64,000 nt of DNA from Sulfuriferula nivalis (GTDB lineage: Bacteria > Pseudomonadota > Gammaproteobacteria > Burkholderiales > Sulfuriferulaceae). The notes under the pieces were generated by a model, which was not told where the DNA came from, did not search any database, and worked only from the letters and a program-made list of their open reading frames with translations. The stretch is from contig NZ_AP021881.1 of the NCBI RefSeq assembly GCF_009937995.1, positions 868,001 to 932,000 on the forward strand, read 5' to 3'. Shown piece by piece: positions 50,371 to 63,863 of the stretch. Both the position numbers and the translations under genes were made by a program. How positions within the stretch are numbered: position 1 is the stretch's first letter; the number at the start of each line of letters is the position of its first letter.

Positions 50371-50675
50371 AAATCCCCAAAAGCTTCCTCAAGATTATCA
50401 GAATAATGCTGGGGATATTAAAGTGCATGCCACACCTACTTTACTTCATTTCGATTGATGTGATATTTAATCCACAAGCGGAATGGCTAATGCGAAAATA
50501 GGGACGTTAAGGCAAATGTTGGTGGTTCGATTTTTGCTTGTTTTTATGATGAGGCAATAGCTTAAATTGTACTCAGCGTGTGTGTCGCCCGTTGGAATGT
50601 GGTGCAACTGGGTGCGCATAAAATTATTGTGAAATATTTGCCGCGATTTATGCAATTGAATGTAAGGGAATAAAC
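50371..50675. other. 305-bp intergenic region before gltA
   Basis: No gene is visible. The first 50 bp contain atcccc and ggggat as a loose inverted repeat around about 35 bases, perhaps a weak terminator for the DUF2238 gene. A possible gltA promoter is TTGTGA at 50627-50632, a 16-bp spacer and TATGCA at 50649-50654, but it is a poor match. A ribosome binding site (aaggga) lies before the gltA ATG. A small RNA cannot be excluded. Confidence 0.4.
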
Positions 50676-51974
50676 ATGAGTGCACCAACTAAAGTAACGT
50701 TGACGTTTGATAATGGACAGCCGCCGATAGAATTACCTGTGACTGCAGGTACGCTGGGGCCGAATGTGATTGATATACGCAGTTTGAGTCAGCATGGTTA
50801 TTTGACTTATGACCCGGGTTTTATGGCGACAGCAAGCTGTTCATCGCAAATTACCTATATCGATGGTGATGAGGGTTTGTTGTATTACCGGGGTTATCCG
50901 ATAGAGCAATTAGCAGAGCACGCTGACTTTGTTGAAGTGTCCTATTTGCTTATATTTGGCGAGTTGCCTACACCTGAACAAAAACAGGCATTTGAACACG
51001 GTGTGCGTCGTCACACTATGTTGCATGATCAAGTGAATAACGTGTTTCGTGGTTTTCGTCGTGATGCGCACCCAATGGCGGTTATGGTGGGTGTTACTGG
51101 TGCATTGTCTGCGTTCTATCATGATGCAATGGATGCATTTGATGTGCATAGTCGCGAAATCTCAGCTTATCGGTTGATGGCAAAAGTACCCACAATTGCA
51201 GCGACATCATATAAATACAATATGGGTCAGCCATTTGCATACCCGCAAAATCATCTGGGTTATGCTGAAAACTTCCTATATATGATGTTCTCCACACCAT
51301 GTGAGCCCTATGTGGTAAACCCTGTGTTGGCGCGGGCATTGGATAAGATATTGATTTTGCATGCTGATCATGAGCAAAATGCATCAACGTCGACCGTGCG
51401 TCTGGCGGGTTCTTCTGGTGCTAACCCATTTGCCTGTGTTGCGGCGGGGATGGCTTCATTGTGGGGGCCGTTACATGGTGGCGCGAATGAAGCGGTGCTG
51501 AAAATGCTGGAAGAAATAGGCGATGTGTCGCGTATTCCTGAATTTGTGGAACGCGCTAAAGACAGAACCAATCCGTTCCGTTTAATGGGTTTTGGACACA
51601 GGATTTATAAAAATATGGATCCGCGTGCGGCGGTGATGCGCCAGGCTTGCCATGAAGTGTTGGATGAATTGAATCTGAATGATGATCCGTTATTCAAAAT
51701 CGCGATTGAATTGGAGAAAATTGCATTGCAGGATGAGTACTTCATTGCTAAGAAACTATACCCTAACGTGGATTTCTATTCAGGTATTGTGTTCCGTGCT
51801 CTAGGCATTCCAACGACCATGTTTACTGCAATTTTCGCGATGGCGCGAACTGTAGGCTGGGTTGCGCAGTGGAACGAAATGTTGTCGGATAAGGGGCATC
51901 GTATTGGCCGTCCACGTCAGCAATATACAGGTGTGGCGCGGCGTGATTATGTGCCTATAGATAAACGAGGATAA
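50676..51974 (+). CDS. gltA: citrate synthase
   Basis: Condenses oxaloacetate and acetyl-CoA in the first step of the TCA cycle. 432 residues, the hexameric type II (enteric) length. Catalytic residues appear in [30 protein letters not shown] and VDFYSGIVF (the conserved Asp). It is 3 bp upstream of sucA, so gltA-sucA-sucB form one operon. No sdh genes are present upstream. Confidence 0.97.
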   Translation: MSAPTKVTLTFDNGQPPIELPVTAGTLGPNVIDIRSLSQHGYLTYDPGFMATASCSSQITYIDGDEGLLYYRGYPIEQLAEHADFVEVSYLLIFGELPTPEQKQAFEHGVRRHTMLHDQVNNVFRGFRRDAHPMAVMVGVTGALSAFYHDAMDAFDVHSREISAYRLMAKVPTIAATSYKYNMGQPFAYPQNHLGYAENFLYMMFSTPCEPYVVNPVLARALDKILILHADHEQNASTSTVRLAGSSGANPFACVAAGMASLWGPLHGGANEAVLKMLEEIGDVSRIPEFVERAKDRTNPFRLMGFGHRIYKNMDPRAAVMRQACHEVLDELNLNDDPLFKIAIELEKIALQDEYFIAKKLYPNVDFYSGIVFRALGIPTTMFTAIFAMARTVGWVAQWNEMLSDKGHRIGRPRQQYTGVARRDYVPIDKRG

Positions 51975-51977
51975 ATC

Positions 51978-54680
51978 TTGGGGATACAGTCAAGTGCGCC
52001 TGATCAAGCCAATTGGCTGGAGTCACTCTATCAACAATACCTGCTTAATCCAGACTCGGTCAGTTCGGATTGGCAGGTTTATTTTAATAGTTTAAACGCA
52101 GTATCATTTAGTCCCAGTGTTACAGCATGTGACCGACGACAAGTCGATGTGCTCAGGTTAATCAATGCATACCGTTTCTTAGGTGTGCGTCTCGCGCAAT
52201 TAGATCCATTACAGCGCTATCCATTACCCAATATTCCCGAATTAGACCCCGCTTATTATGGTTTGACAGCCGCGGATATGGCAATGCAGTTTGATACTGG
52301 CTCTTTAGTCGCGTCAGATCGCGCTAGTTTGGCTGAGATTCTAGAGATATTGCAACGTACCTATTGTGGCAGTTTGGGCGTTGAATATATGTATATCAGC
52401 GACATTGTGCGTAAACGCTGGTTACAACAACGCTTAGAAGGTTGTCTGGCTACGCCGCATCTGGATACGGCTACGCAGCAAACTATATTGGAAGACTTAA
52501 CCACTGCGGAGACGCTGGAGCGTTTTCTTCATACACGTTACGTCGGACAAAAGCGATTTTCATTAGAAGGCGCCGAAACGCTAATTCCTATGTTGCAGCA
52601 GCTGATTTCGGGTGCGGCAGTGCATGGTGTTGAAGAGATTGTGCTGGGTATGGCGCATCGAGGCCGTATTAATGTGTTGGTTAATGTCTTGGGTAAGCCA
52701 TTAATGCAAATATTTGATAGTCACCATCAAGATGCTGCGGCTTTGTCAGGCGACGTGAAATACCATCAGGGTTTTTCTACAGATGTCATTACACCCAATG
52801 GTAATGTGCATCTGGCATTGACTTTCAATCCATCCCATTTGGAAATCGTTCATCCTGTTGTGCGTGGGTCCGTTCGTGCGCGTCAACAGCGTCGAGGTGA
52901 TGTGTTGGGCAATGAAGTGATGCCGGTGATTATTCATGGTGATGCGGCTTTCTCAGGGCAGGGCGTGGTGATGGAAAGCTTGAATATGTCCGAGACGCGT
53001 GGATATGATACTGGTGGAGCGGTTCATATCGTGATTAATAATCAAATTGGATTTACGACTTCTGACACACGGGACAGTCGTTCTTCATTATATTGTACCG
53101 ATGTGGCCAAACTGATAGAAATGCCAGTGTTACATGTAAATGGTGATGACCCAGAGGCAGCTATTCTTGCAGTGCAAATCGCACTCGACTATCGGCGAGA
53201 GTTTCATAAAAATATACTTATCGATTTGGTGTGTTTTCGTCGTCATGGTCACAATGAGCAGGATGAACCTGCAGTGACGCAGCCATTGATGTATCAGAAA
53301 ATAAATGCGCACTTGGGTGTGCGGCAATTGTATGCAGATAAATTGTTAGCAGCTGGTCTTGCACCTGAATTGCCAGCACAGTTGATAACTAACTACCGAG
53401 AACGGCTGGAAACTGAAGAACGCATAGTCGCACCCGCTGTATCGTTGTATAAGCGCAGCTATGCGGCGCATTGGGATTCTTATCGGCAACATGACTGGCG
53501 ATCCCCGGCCGATACAGCTGTATCGGCTAATCAATTGGAGGAATTTGGAGAGAAGATTACTGCTGTGCCTGATGGCTTCACTTTACATCCTCGAGTAGAA
53601 AAAGTGGTTGTGGATAGACGTGCGATGGCGCATGGTGAGCAACTGGTTGACTGGGGGATGGCGGAAAATTTGGCTTATGCCAGTTTGTTGCGTGATGGCT
53701 ATCCAATCCGGATTGCAGGTCAAGATAGTGGACGTGGCACATTTTTCCATAGGCATGCGGTATGGCACGATCAGCATCGGGAACGTTGGGATGCAGGGGA
53801 GTATCTCCCGTTGCAGCACATTTACCCCAATCAACCTCATTTTATAGTGATAGATACGCTGTTATCCGAGTTGGCTGTGCTGGCCTTTGAATATGGTTAC
53901 GCCAGCGCTGAGCCAGATGAACTGGTGATTTGGGAAGCGCAGTTTGGCGATTTTGCTAACGGTGCTCAGGTGGTAATAGATCAGTTTATTGCGAGTGGTG
54001 AAGCTAAGTGGGGGCGCTTATGTGGACTGACCTTGTTGTTGCCCCATGGGCAAGAGGGGCAGGGGCCAGAACATTCATCTGCCCGGTTAGAGCGTTATCT
54101 GCAATTGTGTGCGAACGATAATATACAAGTATGTCAGCCCAGTAATGCAGGGCAAATGTTTCATTTGCTACGACGACAAATGCTACGGCCTTATCGTAAA
54201 CCATTGATAGTGATGACGCCAAAAAGCTTGCTACGCGCCAAGCAGGCTAATGTACCGTTGGCTGCGTTAACAGATGGCGGCTTTGCAGCACTGATAGGTG
54301 AAACTCAAACGTTAGCTGATGTGCGGCGCATCGTTTTATGTAGTGGTAAAGTCTATTATGACTTGTTGGCCGGTCGTGAACAGCGTGGAATTAATGATGT
54401 TGCATTGGTACGGATTGAACAGCTTTATCCATTTCCACGTGTAGAGTTATCTGCATTACTGGCGGATTATGCTGTCGGTGTCGAGGTTGTCTGGGTACAA
54501 GAAGAGCCGCAAAATCAGGGCGCCTGGTTTGCGATCCAGCATCACATTCTGGCTTGTTTGCATCTTAATCAGACATTGCGTTATATCGGGCGAGATTTTT
54601 CTGCATCGCCTGCAGTGGGTTATCCCGATGTATATGAAGCACAAAAGCAAGCGTTTATCGAAGAGGTATTTGTTGCATGA
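51978..54680 (+). CDS. sucA: 2-oxoglutarate dehydrogenase E1 component
   Basis: The thiamine diphosphate-dependent E1 of the 2-oxoglutarate dehydrogenase complex. 900 residues, slightly short of E. coli SucA (about 933). The N-terminal segment [22 protein letters not shown] binds E2 in this class. [20 protein letters not shown] and [12 protein letters not shown] are the thiamine diphosphate-binding and active-site parts. The start is a TTG at 51978, supported by a ribosome binding site (cgagga) 6 bases upstream that overlaps the gltA stop; no ATG is close. It overlaps sucB by 4 bp. Confidence 0.96.
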   Translation: MGIQSSAPDQANWLESLYQQYLLNPDSVSSDWQVYFNSLNAVSFSPSVTACDRRQVDVLRLINAYRFLGVRLAQLDPLQRYPLPNIPELDPAYYGLTAADMAMQFDTGSLVASDRASLAEILEILQRTYCGSLGVEYMYISDIVRKRWLQQRLEGCLATPHLDTATQQTILEDLTTAETLERFLHTRYVGQKRFSLEGAETLIPMLQQLISGAAVHGVEEIVLGMAHRGRINVLVNVLGKPLMQIFDSHHQDAAALSGDVKYHQGFSTDVITPNGNVHLALTFNPSHLEIVHPVVRGSVRARQQRRGDVLGNEVMPVIIHGDAAFSGQGVVMESLNMSETRGYDTGGAVHIVINNQIGFTTSDTRDSRSSLYCTDVAKLIEMPVLHVNGDDPEAAILAVQIALDYRREFHKNILIDLVCFRRHGHNEQDEPAVTQPLMYQKINAHLGVRQLYADKLLAAGLAPELPAQLITNYRERLETEERIVAPAVSLYKRSYAAHWDSYRQHDWRSPADTAVSANQLEEFGEKITAVPDGFTLHPRVEKVVVDRRAMAHGEQLVDWGMAENLAYASLLRDGYPIRIAGQDSGRGTFFHRHAVWHDQHRERWDAGEYLPLQHIYPNQPHFIVIDTLLSELAVLAFEYGYASAEPDELVIWEAQFGDFANGAQVVIDQFIASGEAKWGRLCGLTLLLPHGQEGQGPEHSSARLERYLQLCANDNIQVCQPSNAGQMFHLLRRQMLRPYRKPLIVMTPKSLLRAKQANVPLAALTDGGFAALIGETQTLADVRRIVLCSGKVYYDLLAGREQRGINDVALVRIEQLYPFPRVELSALLADYAVGVEVVWVQEEPQNQGAWFAIQHHILACLHLNQTLRYIGRDFSASPAVGYPDVYEAQKQAFIEEVFVA

Positions 54681-55750
54681 TTATTGATGTCAAAACACCT
54701 GAACTATCGGATTCCATCACTGAAGGTACTTTACTGGAATGGCATAAGCAGATCGGTGAACAGGTGCAGCGAGACGAAACCTTAATTGATTTGGAAACGG
54801 ATAAGGTGATACTCGAAATTTCGGCACCTTGTTCTGGCACAGTAGTAGAGCTGCTGCGTGAAAATGGCGCAGTTGTGACTGCGGGTGAAGTAATTGCTCG
54901 TATCAATGATGGCGATGAACGGACTGCAATCGAAGTGCCGGTGGTAGTGACGCCACTCGTTGTACCTGTTCAGGTTGTGGCGCCTATTGTGCCGGTAGCT
55001 GTGGCGCAGCCAATCGTGACAACTGTAGTCATACCCCCCGCAGCACCACAGATTAAGTCGCACAGGCAGGCTATGAGTCGCTTACGTCAACGTATTGCCG
55101 AACGATTGGTAAGCGCGCAACATACAGCTGCAATTCTGACAACGTTCAATGAAGTCAATATGCAGCCAATTAAAGACCTGCGTGAACGTTTTCAGACTGA
55201 ATTCGTGCGGGAGCACGGCGTAAAACTGGGTTTCATGTCGTTTTTTGTGAAAGCAGCAGTGTTAGCACTTAAACAGTTTCCAGTGATTAATGCAGCGATT
55301 GATGGCACAGATATTGTGTACTACGACGAATATCATTTAGGGATTGCGGTATCGACTACACGCGGGCTGGTGGTGCCTGTGCTACGTAATGTGGATCAAT
55401 TGAGCTTTGCGCAGATAGAACAGGGTATTGCGGATTTGGCTCGACGAGCTGAAGCTATGCAATTAGATTTTGATGAGCTGCAAGGCGGTACTTTCTCGAT
55501 TAGTAATGGAGGTGTATTTGGTTCGTTACTTTCTACACCAATTATTAATCCACCTCAGTCGGCTATTTTGGGTATGCATACGATACAAGAACGACCTATA
55601 GCAGAAAATGGACAAGTGGTGATTCGTCCTATGATGTATGTAGCATTGTCCTATGACCACAGATTGATTGATGGTCGTGATGCGGTGAAGTTTCTGGTGG
55701 AAATGAAAACCGCGCTGGAAGATCCAGCGCGGTTGATGTTAGCGTTGTAA
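54677..55750 (+). CDS. sucB: 2-oxoglutarate dehydrogenase E2 (succinyltransferase), short form
   Basis: A 357-residue dihydrolipoyl succinyltransferase, about 50 residues shorter than E. coli SucB (405). One lipoyl domain (about 1-78, lipoyl Lys43 in [11 protein letters not shown]), a Val/Pro/Ala-rich linker (about 79-125), then the catalytic domain (about 128-357, [11 protein letters not shown] at its start; His328 and Asp332 in [10 protein letters not shown]). Between linker and catalytic domain there is no peripheral E1/E3-binding domain, which bacterial SucB normally has. No lpd gene follows; purA comes next on the other strand. The gene overlaps sucA as ATGA. Confidence 0.95.
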   Translation: MIIDVKTPELSDSITEGTLLEWHKQIGEQVQRDETLIDLETDKVILEISAPCSGTVVELLRENGAVVTAGEVIARINDGDERTAIEVPVVVTPLVVPVQVVAPIVPVAVAQPIVTTVVIPPAAPQIKSHRQAMSRLRQRIAERLVSAQHTAAILTTFNEVNMQPIKDLRERFQTEFVREHGVKLGFMSFFVKAAVLALKQFPVINAAIDGTDIVYYDEYHLGIAVSTTRGLVVPVLRNVDQLSFAQIEQGIADLARRAEAMQLDFDELQGGTFSISNGGVFGSLLSTPIINPPQSAILGMHTIQERPIAENGQVVIRPMMYVALSYDHRLIDGRDAVKFLVEMKTALEDPARLMLAL

Positions 55751-55760
55751 ACCGTCTGGG

Positions 55761-58263
<2,503 letters not shown>

Positions 58264-58264
<1 letters not shown>

Positions 58265-58449
58265 CAGCGCACCATTATCAGTATCAGTAAGCCCATAATC
58301 ATGGAGAAAAGACCAGCTATACGCAATTGGTCATTGTTTAAGTCTATCATTTTAGTGAAGGTTTCACGCCAAAAATTTGGTGCAATCAGCGGCAAAATGC
58401 CCTCGATGATAAATACGAGGGCAAATGCGCTGCCTAACTCAATCAGCAT
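58264..58449 (-). CDS. DUF2065 small membrane protein
   Basis: A 61-residue protein with two membrane helices (GSAFALVFIIEGILPLIAP and RIAGLFSMIMGLLILIM). It abuts hflC with no gap and overlaps hisZ by 1 base. DUF2065 is regularly found next to hflC in Proteobacteria, so a link to HflKC is likely but untested. Confidence 0.88.
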
Positions 58450-59322
58450 TTATTGATTAGCTTTCGGCGATTTCATATATTTAAAGAAAGCAGAATTTGG
58501 TTCCAAGACCAGTACGTCCGTTTTGTTCTTAAAGCTTTGGCGATAAGCATCCATGCTTCGATAGAAAGCATAAAACTCAGGATTCTGTGAGTATGCGGCA
58601 GCATAGATAGTGCTCGCTTTAGCATCTCCTTCACCTTTGACGTGTTGTGCATCGCGGTATGCTTCAGCAATAATAATTTCGCGTTGTCTATCGGCGTCTG
58701 CACGAATTTGTTCTGCTTCGGCGGAACCGGTAGAACGCAATTCATTGGCAACACGTTTACGTTCTGCTTCCATGCGGCGGTAAACAGAGTCGCTTACTTC
58801 TTGCGGTAAATCAACGTGCTTAATACGGACATCCATGACTTGTACGCCGATTTTGCGTGCATCCTGATCAGCTTTTAAACGCAGCGAAGCCATAATTTCA
58901 TCACGTTCGCCAGATACAACTTCATGCACGGTGCGTTTACCGAATTCAGCACGCAGACTATCATTGATAGTCTGCTGCAACCTTGTTTGCGCACGGGTTT
59001 CGTCACCGCCAACGCTGACATAGTACTGTTCAGCGTCGATGATGCGCCATTTGGCAAAGTAATCAACCAAGACATTTTTCTTTTCTGACGTAATAAAACG
59101 ATCCGGGTCTGCTGGATCTAACGTCAAAATGCGGGTATCAAAATAACGTACATTTTGTAGTATGGGCAGTTTAAAGTACAAACCTGGGGTTTTGTTGATA
59201 GTGACAACTTCACCTAACTGGAAAACCATTGCATTTTGACGTTGGTCTACAGTGTATATGGTCATGCTGGCAAGTATGAGTACACCCAGCAAGGTGGCAA
59301 TAATAATATTGAAGTTTTTCAT
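58450..59322 (-). CDS. hflC: HflC, SPFH-family membrane protein
   Basis: A 290-residue SPFH (prohibitin-like) protein that forms the HflKC complex around the FtsH protease. One N-terminal membrane helix (FNIIIATLLGVLILASMTIYTV), then the SPFH domain and a coiled coil (SGSAEAEQIRADADRQREIIIAEAYRDAQ). It overlaps hflK by 4 bp. Confidence 0.96.
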   Translation of the reverse strand: MKNFNIIIATLLGVLILASMTIYTVDQRQNAMVFQLGEVVTINKTPGLYFKLPILQNVRYFDTRILTLDPADPDRFITSEKKNVLVDYFAKWRIIDAEQYYVSVGGDETRAQTRLQQTINDSLRAEFGKRTVHEVVSGERDEIMASLRLKADQDARKIGVQVMDVRIKHVDLPQEVSDSVYRRMEAERKRVANELRSTGSAEAEQIRADADRQREIIIAEAYRDAQHVKGEGDAKASTIYAAAYSQNPEFYAFYRSMDAYRQSFKNKTDVLVLEPNSAFFKYMKSPKANQ

Positions 59323-60509
59323 GGTCTATCCTCCCGATCACGACTGCGGAAGGCATCGCGTGAGCGCCCTGTTTCTGTCGTGCTAGGATCGCTGGCAGCG
59401 GGTTTGGTTATGTCTGGAACTGAGGTGGTGTTTGGAGCCGGAGCCGTGGTTGGAGCGGTTCCTGGCGCGCTTATTTGCATCAGTTTGTCGAGCGGCAAGT
59501 AAAGCAGGTTGTTACCTCCTTTGCTGCTGTCGACCAGTACCTTGCTGGTGCTGGTAAGTACTTGTTGCATCATGTCCATATACATACGGTCGCGAGTGAC
59601 AGCAGGTGCTTTGCTATATTCAACCAGCACCTGTTTGAAGCGACTAGCCTCACCTTCAGCGTTAGCGATGATGGATTGTTTATAACCGTTGGATTCTTCA
59701 CTTAAGCGTGCTGCCATGCCTCGTGCTTTAGGAATGACGTCGTTGGCATAAGCTTGCCCTTCGCTTTTTAAACGTTCGCGATCTTGACCGGCTTTAACTG
59801 CATCATCAAACGCAGCTTGTACTTCCTGTGGTGGTTGTGCATTTTGCAGAGTGACTTTACTGATGCTGATTCCCGTTTTATAGCGATCTAGTGCATCTTG
59901 TATGTTTTTAGTGGCGCGTGCAGCGACATCAGCTCGACCTTCGTAGAGCACATAATCCATTTTACTTTTGCCTACTATTTCACTCATGACGCTCTCGGCA
60001 ACTTGACGTACAGCATCGTCAGGAGAGCGGTTGCTAAACAAATAGTCTTCTGGATTTTTTAGTGTGTATTGCACAGCAAATTGTATATCAACGATATTTT
60101 CATCATCGGTGAGCATGAGCGATTCTTTTAACATTTTGCTTTTGACATTATTGCGATAACCCACTTCGACAGTACGAACTTGTTCAATATTGACTACTTC
60201 TACTGATTCGATAGGCATAGGCAAATGCCAGTTTGGGCCTGGTTGTGTGGTTTCGACGAATTTTCCAAAGCGTAGTACAACACCTCGTTCACCAGTGTCT
60301 ACGATGTAGAATCCAGAAGCCAGCCAGATTGCAACAATCACAGCTGCAATGATGCCTAATCCACCTGCATTAAATCCTGGTGTATTGTTTCCATTAGAAG
60401 GTTTACCACCGAATAGCGTGTTTAGTTTGGCGTTGAATTTTTTCCAAAGCTCATCTAAATCGGGTGGGCCTTCATTTTTTTTGCCCCATTGCGGGTCATT
60501 CCATGCCAT
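59319..60509 (-). CDS. hflK: HflK, SPFH-family membrane protein
   Basis: A 396-residue partner of HflC. The N-terminus has a Gly/Asn/Pro-rich cytoplasmic stretch, one membrane helix at about 51-70, the SPFH domain (GERGVVLRFGKFVETTQPGPNWHLP) and a coiled coil. The C-terminal 55 residues are Pro/Ala/Thr-rich, then Arg/Asp-rich, and probably disordered. It begins 2 bp after hflX ends. Confidence 0.96.
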   Translation of the reverse strand: MAWNDPQWGKKNEGPPDLDELWKKFNAKLNTLFGGKPSNGNNTPGFNAGGLGIIAAVIVAIWLASGFYIVDTGERGVVLRFGKFVETTQPGPNWHLPMPIESVEVVNIEQVRTVEVGYRNNVKSKMLKESLMLTDDENIVDIQFAVQYTLKNPEDYLFSNRSPDDAVRQVAESVMSEIVGKSKMDYVLYEGRADVAARATKNIQDALDRYKTGISISKVTLQNAQPPQEVQAAFDDAVKAGQDRERLKSEGQAYANDVIPKARGMAARLSEESNGYKQSIIANAEGEASRFKQVLVEYSKAPAVTRDRMYMDMMQQVLTSTSKVLVDSSKGGNNLLYLPLDKLMQISAPGTAPTTAPAPNTTSVPDITKPAASDPSTTETGRSRDAFRSRDREDRP

Positions 60510-60511
60510 GC

Positions 60512-61669
60512 TTAATCCAATTCTGGGTGATATTCGTTGTTTACAATGTTTGCTTGAGTGGTTCTTGCTGCAGGTAGCATAAAGTCTTGTTTGATTGCGG
60601 CTAAAGTTTCACGTAAGTATGCCACACCTAGTCCAGTTTTAGCACTGAGTCGAATTTCCTGAATTTTACCATATTCATCACGGGTCATGCCCGCTGTCGT
60701 GGCGCATAAGTCTATTTTGTTCATAATCAGAATCTGAGGTACGTTAGCCGCGCCGATTTCTGCCAGTACTTTATTGACTTCAATAATGTGTTTGTCGCGC
60801 ATCGGGCTGGCTGCATCAACAACGTGTAATAGCAAATCTGCTTGTATTGTTTCTTCTAATGTTGCGCGGAAGCTTTCTACCAGTGTGTGAGGTAAGTGGG
60901 TGATAAATCCTACTGTGTCTGAAATGACTAGCTCACCAACGTCTGGCAGAAATAATTGACGTGTGGTGGTGTCCAACGTGGCAAATAACTGGTTGGCAGC
61001 ATAGCTGTCGGCGTGAGTCAGTACGTTAAATAAACTTGATTTTCCTGCGTTGGTGTAACCTACCAATGATATCGACATCACACGGTTGCGACTTCGTGCA
61101 CGACGTTGTATGGCTCGCTGCTGCTTGAGCTTAAATAATCTGTCTTTAAGTAGTTTAACGCGTTTGCCTATCAAACGTCGATCTGACTCTAGTTGAGTTT
61201 CGCCCGGTCCGCGTAATCCTATACCGCCCTTTTGTCTTTCCAGGTGTGTCCACCCTCGGATTAGACGAGTGGAAATGTGGGCAAGCTGGGCAAGTTCTAC
61301 TTGTAATATGCCTTCTGAGCTTTTGGCGCGGCTGGCGAAGATGTCTAGTATGAGTGTGGTTCTATCTACTACGCGGCATTTTAACGCTGCTTCAAGATTG
61401 CGCTCTTGCGCTGGAGATAGGGCGTGATTGAATATCACCACGCCTGCTTCAGTTGCATTCACCATGCTTGCAATTTCTTCAACTTTGCCAGAGCCTGCAA
61501 ATAAGGCAGGATCGGGGCGTGCGCGTTTGCCTTCGATTAAAGCTATGATGCTTAAGCCAGCACTTTCAGCGAGTCTGTGTAATTCCTCTACACTGTCTTG
61601 GTAATCGGCATCACCAAAATTTATGCTGACTAATAGTACGCGTTCGCTACCACTGTGTCGTTCAAACAT
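60512..61669 (-). CDS. hflX: GTPase HflX
   Basis: A ribosome-rescuing GTPase of 385 residues. The N-terminal HflX domain contains HALSPAQERNLEAALKCRVVDRTTLILDIFA and RGPGETQLESDRR. The G domain has GYTNAGKSSLFN (P loop), DTVGFI and NKIDL. It follows hfq by 12 bp, the classical hfq-hflX-hflK-hflC order. Confidence 0.97.
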   Translation of the reverse strand: MFERHSGSERVLLVSINFGDADYQDSVEELHRLAESAGLSIIALIEGKRARPDPALFAGSGKVEEIASMVNATEAGVVIFNHALSPAQERNLEAALKCRVVDRTTLILDIFASRAKSSEGILQVELAQLAHISTRLIRGWTHLERQKGGIGLRGPGETQLESDRRLIGKRVKLLKDRLFKLKQQRAIQRRARSRNRVMSISLVGYTNAGKSSLFNVLTHADSYAANQLFATLDTTTRQLFLPDVGELVISDTVGFITHLPHTLVESFRATLEETIQADLLLHVVDAASPMRDKHIIEVNKVLAEIGAANVPQILIMNKIDLCATTAGMTRDEYGKIQEIRLSAKTGLGVAYLRETLAAIKQDFMLPAARTTQANIVNNEYHPELD

Positions 61670-61681
61670 CCGTTACCGAGC

Positions 61682-61924
61682 CTAAATTGTCGCTGCTTGC
61701 AATGGTACTGGGCGGGATGGCACGATGGTGGAGATAGCGTGTTTATATACCATTTGGGTGACCATGTTTTTGAGCAATATGATGTATTGATCATATGCTT
61801 CAATCTGGCCTTGTAACTTGATACCATTAACCAAATAAACTGACACAGGAACGTTATCAGTGCGTAAAGTTTCCAGAAAAGGGGTTTGTAATAGCAACCC
61901 TTTATTGTTTTTAACTGTGTTCAT
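61682..61924 (-). CDS. hfq: RNA chaperone Hfq
   Basis: The Sm-like hexameric RNA chaperone that pairs small RNAs with mRNAs. 80 residues. Sm1 is in [27 protein letters not shown] and Sm2 in [13 protein letters not shown]. The N-terminal segment ([20 protein letters not shown]) is a few residues longer than the usual MAKGQSLQDPFLNAL; the ATG has a ribosome binding site (gggag) nine bases upstream. First gene of the hfq-hflX-hflKC run. Confidence 0.97.
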   Translation of the reverse strand: MNTVKNNKGLLLQTPFLETLRTDNVPVSVYLVNGIKLQGQIEAYDQYIILLKNMVTQMVYKHAISTIVPSRPVPLQAATI

Positions 61925-62157
61925 AAAATTTAGTTCTCCCTATACTTTTTGTAATGAATTAAGTGCTGTTACATATTAAAGACGTATTTTTAACTAACTG
62001 GTTCACTGTGAGAGTAATTAAATCTAATGTGCACGTGGATTTAAGGCATCCATATCCGAGTTTGTCTTTGCATTTTAATACCAATATCGTATGCTTGCAT
62101 TGTAGCAGTTTGGTTGCATGGCTTAATTAAATTTAATAAATAATAGCGGAGATAATA

Positions 62158-63807
62158 ATGAGTGATTGCACCCAGTTCCCAGCTTGGAAAGAATTGCGGG
62201 ATCATAAAAGGGATATGGCTAAAATCCAGATGCGTTTTCTTTTTGCCGAGGATCCAAAGCGATTTAAGCGCTTTTCTATGGATGCTGTTGGCATACTGCT
62301 TGATTATTCAAAAAACAGAATTACCAATACAACGATGCGTTTGTTAACGCAGATTGCGTTGGATGCTGAATTGCCAAATGCAATTGAAGCCATGTTTGGT
62401 GGTGAAAAAATTAATCGAACTGAGGGTCGAGCGGTTTTGCACACGGCGTTACGTAATCAGTCAGGCAATCCGGTGCTGGTTGATGGTGAGGATGTGATGC
62501 CTTTGGTGCGAGGCGTATTGGCGCGTATGCGGGCTTTTACGGATGCGGTGCGAAGTGGTGAATGGCTGGGGCACACAGGTAAGCGAATTACTGATATTGT
62601 TAATATCGGTATTGGTGGTTCGGATTTGGGTCCAGTGATGGTAACTCAGGCGTTAACATACTATGCGCAAGCAGGTCTAAAAGCGCACTTTGTGTCTAAT
62701 GTCGATCCTAGTCAGATGATGGAGACATTGGCAGTTGTTAATCCAGAAACGACTTTATTTATTGTTGCGTCCAAGACGTTCAGTACGCCTGAAACTTTGC
62801 TTAATGCTCAGGCTGCGCGGCGTTGGCTGGTAAAACAGCTTGGTACTGAAAAGGCTGTTGCCAAACATTTTGTGGCGGTTTCGACTAATACTAAAAAGGT
62901 TCAGGCATTCGGTATTGACACAGCTAATATGTTTGAGTTCTGGGATTGGGTGGGTGGACGTTATTCTATCTGGTCAGCAGTCGGTTTGCCTGTGGCGTTG
63001 ATGATAGGCATGGATAATTTTGAGGAGCTGCAAGCCGGTGGTTATGCGATGGATGAGCATTTCCGTAGTGCGCCATTAGAGAAGAATATGCCTGTCATTA
63101 TGGCATTGCTGGGAATTTGGCATAACGATTTCTGGAATGCGGATAGTCATGCAGTTTTTCCATATGATCAGTATTTAGGGCGTTTCCCTGCATATTTGCA
63201 GCAGCTTGATATGGAGAGTAATGGTAAAAGTGTTACGTTTGATGGCAAGCAGGTGCATTGCCAAACGGGACCGATTATTTGGGGTGAGCCGGGTTGTAAT
63301 GGGCAGCATGCTTTCTTTCAATTGGTGCACCAAGGCACTCGTTTGGTGCCGGCAGATTTCTTGGTGGCGGTGGAGTCACACCATCCTGTGGAACATCAGC
63401 ATGAAGTGTTGTTGTCCAACTGTTTCGCGCAGACTAAAGCGCTGATGCGGGGTAAAACGCGTGATGAGGCGCGTGTCGAATTGATTCGAGCGGGTATGAC
63501 TGGTGATAGTCTCGAAGCGTTATTGCCGCATAAGGTTTTTCCAGGTAATCGGCCTTCGAGCACTTTGCTTTATCGTAAATTGACACCACGTACATTAGGT
63601 TCTTTGATCGCTTTGTATGAACATAAGGTGTTTGTGCAAGGGGTGATCTGGAATATAAACTCGTTTGATCAGTGGGGTGTGGAGTTGGGTAAACAGCTTG
63701 CGGGTGCTATCGAAAGTGGTCTGTTGTCAGATGAGCGTGTAACTGAACATGATAGCTCGACCAATGGCTTGATGAACGCGTGTAAGCGTATGCGTGCATC
63801 AAGCTAA
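62158..63807 (+). CDS. pgi: glucose-6-phosphate isomerase
   Basis: Interconverts glucose 6-phosphate and fructose 6-phosphate. 549 residues, the usual bacterial length. Signatures: [14 protein letters not shown], the [14 protein letters not shown] segment, [15 protein letters not shown] and [18 protein letters not shown] near the C-terminus. The ribosome binding site is cggaga, 7 bases before the ATG. It is monocistronic and ends close to an inverted repeat shared with the FKBP gene on the opposite strand. Confidence 0.97.
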   Translation: MSDCTQFPAWKELRDHKRDMAKIQMRFLFAEDPKRFKRFSMDAVGILLDYSKNRITNTTMRLLTQIALDAELPNAIEAMFGGEKINRTEGRAVLHTALRNQSGNPVLVDGEDVMPLVRGVLARMRAFTDAVRSGEWLGHTGKRITDIVNIGIGGSDLGPVMVTQALTYYAQAGLKAHFVSNVDPSQMMETLAVVNPETTLFIVASKTFSTPETLLNAQAARRWLVKQLGTEKAVAKHFVAVSTNTKKVQAFGIDTANMFEFWDWVGGRYSIWSAVGLPVALMIGMDNFEELQAGGYAMDEHFRSAPLEKNMPVIMALLGIWHNDFWNADSHAVFPYDQYLGRFPAYLQQLDMESNGKSVTFDGKQVHCQTGPIIWGEPGCNGQHAFFQLVHQGTRLVPADFLVAVESHHPVEHQHEVLLSNCFAQTKALMRGKTRDEARVELIRAGMTGDSLEALLPHKVFPGNRPSSTLLYRKLTPRTLGSLIALYEHKVFVQGVIWNINSFDQWGVELGKQLAGAIESGLLSDERVTEHDSSTNGLMNACKRMRASS

Positions 63808-63813
63808 TCAAAC

Positions 63814-63843
63814 GCAGGATTGAGGTAATTGCTACAATCCTGC
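63814..63843. repeat. inverted repeat between the pgi and FKBP genes
   Basis: gcaggattg and caatcctgc form a perfect 9-bp stem with a 12-base loop, between two converging genes. Only short T-rich stretches flank it, so it is a plausible weak terminator for both. Confidence 0.55.
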
Positions 63844-63863
63844 AAACTTTGAAAATTTATTTC

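Noticed and set aside
61925-62157. Gap between hfq and pgi as a site of an additional gene
   Set aside because: AT-rich, no open frame of length or ribosome binding site other than those of hfq and pgi; it probably holds just their promoters.
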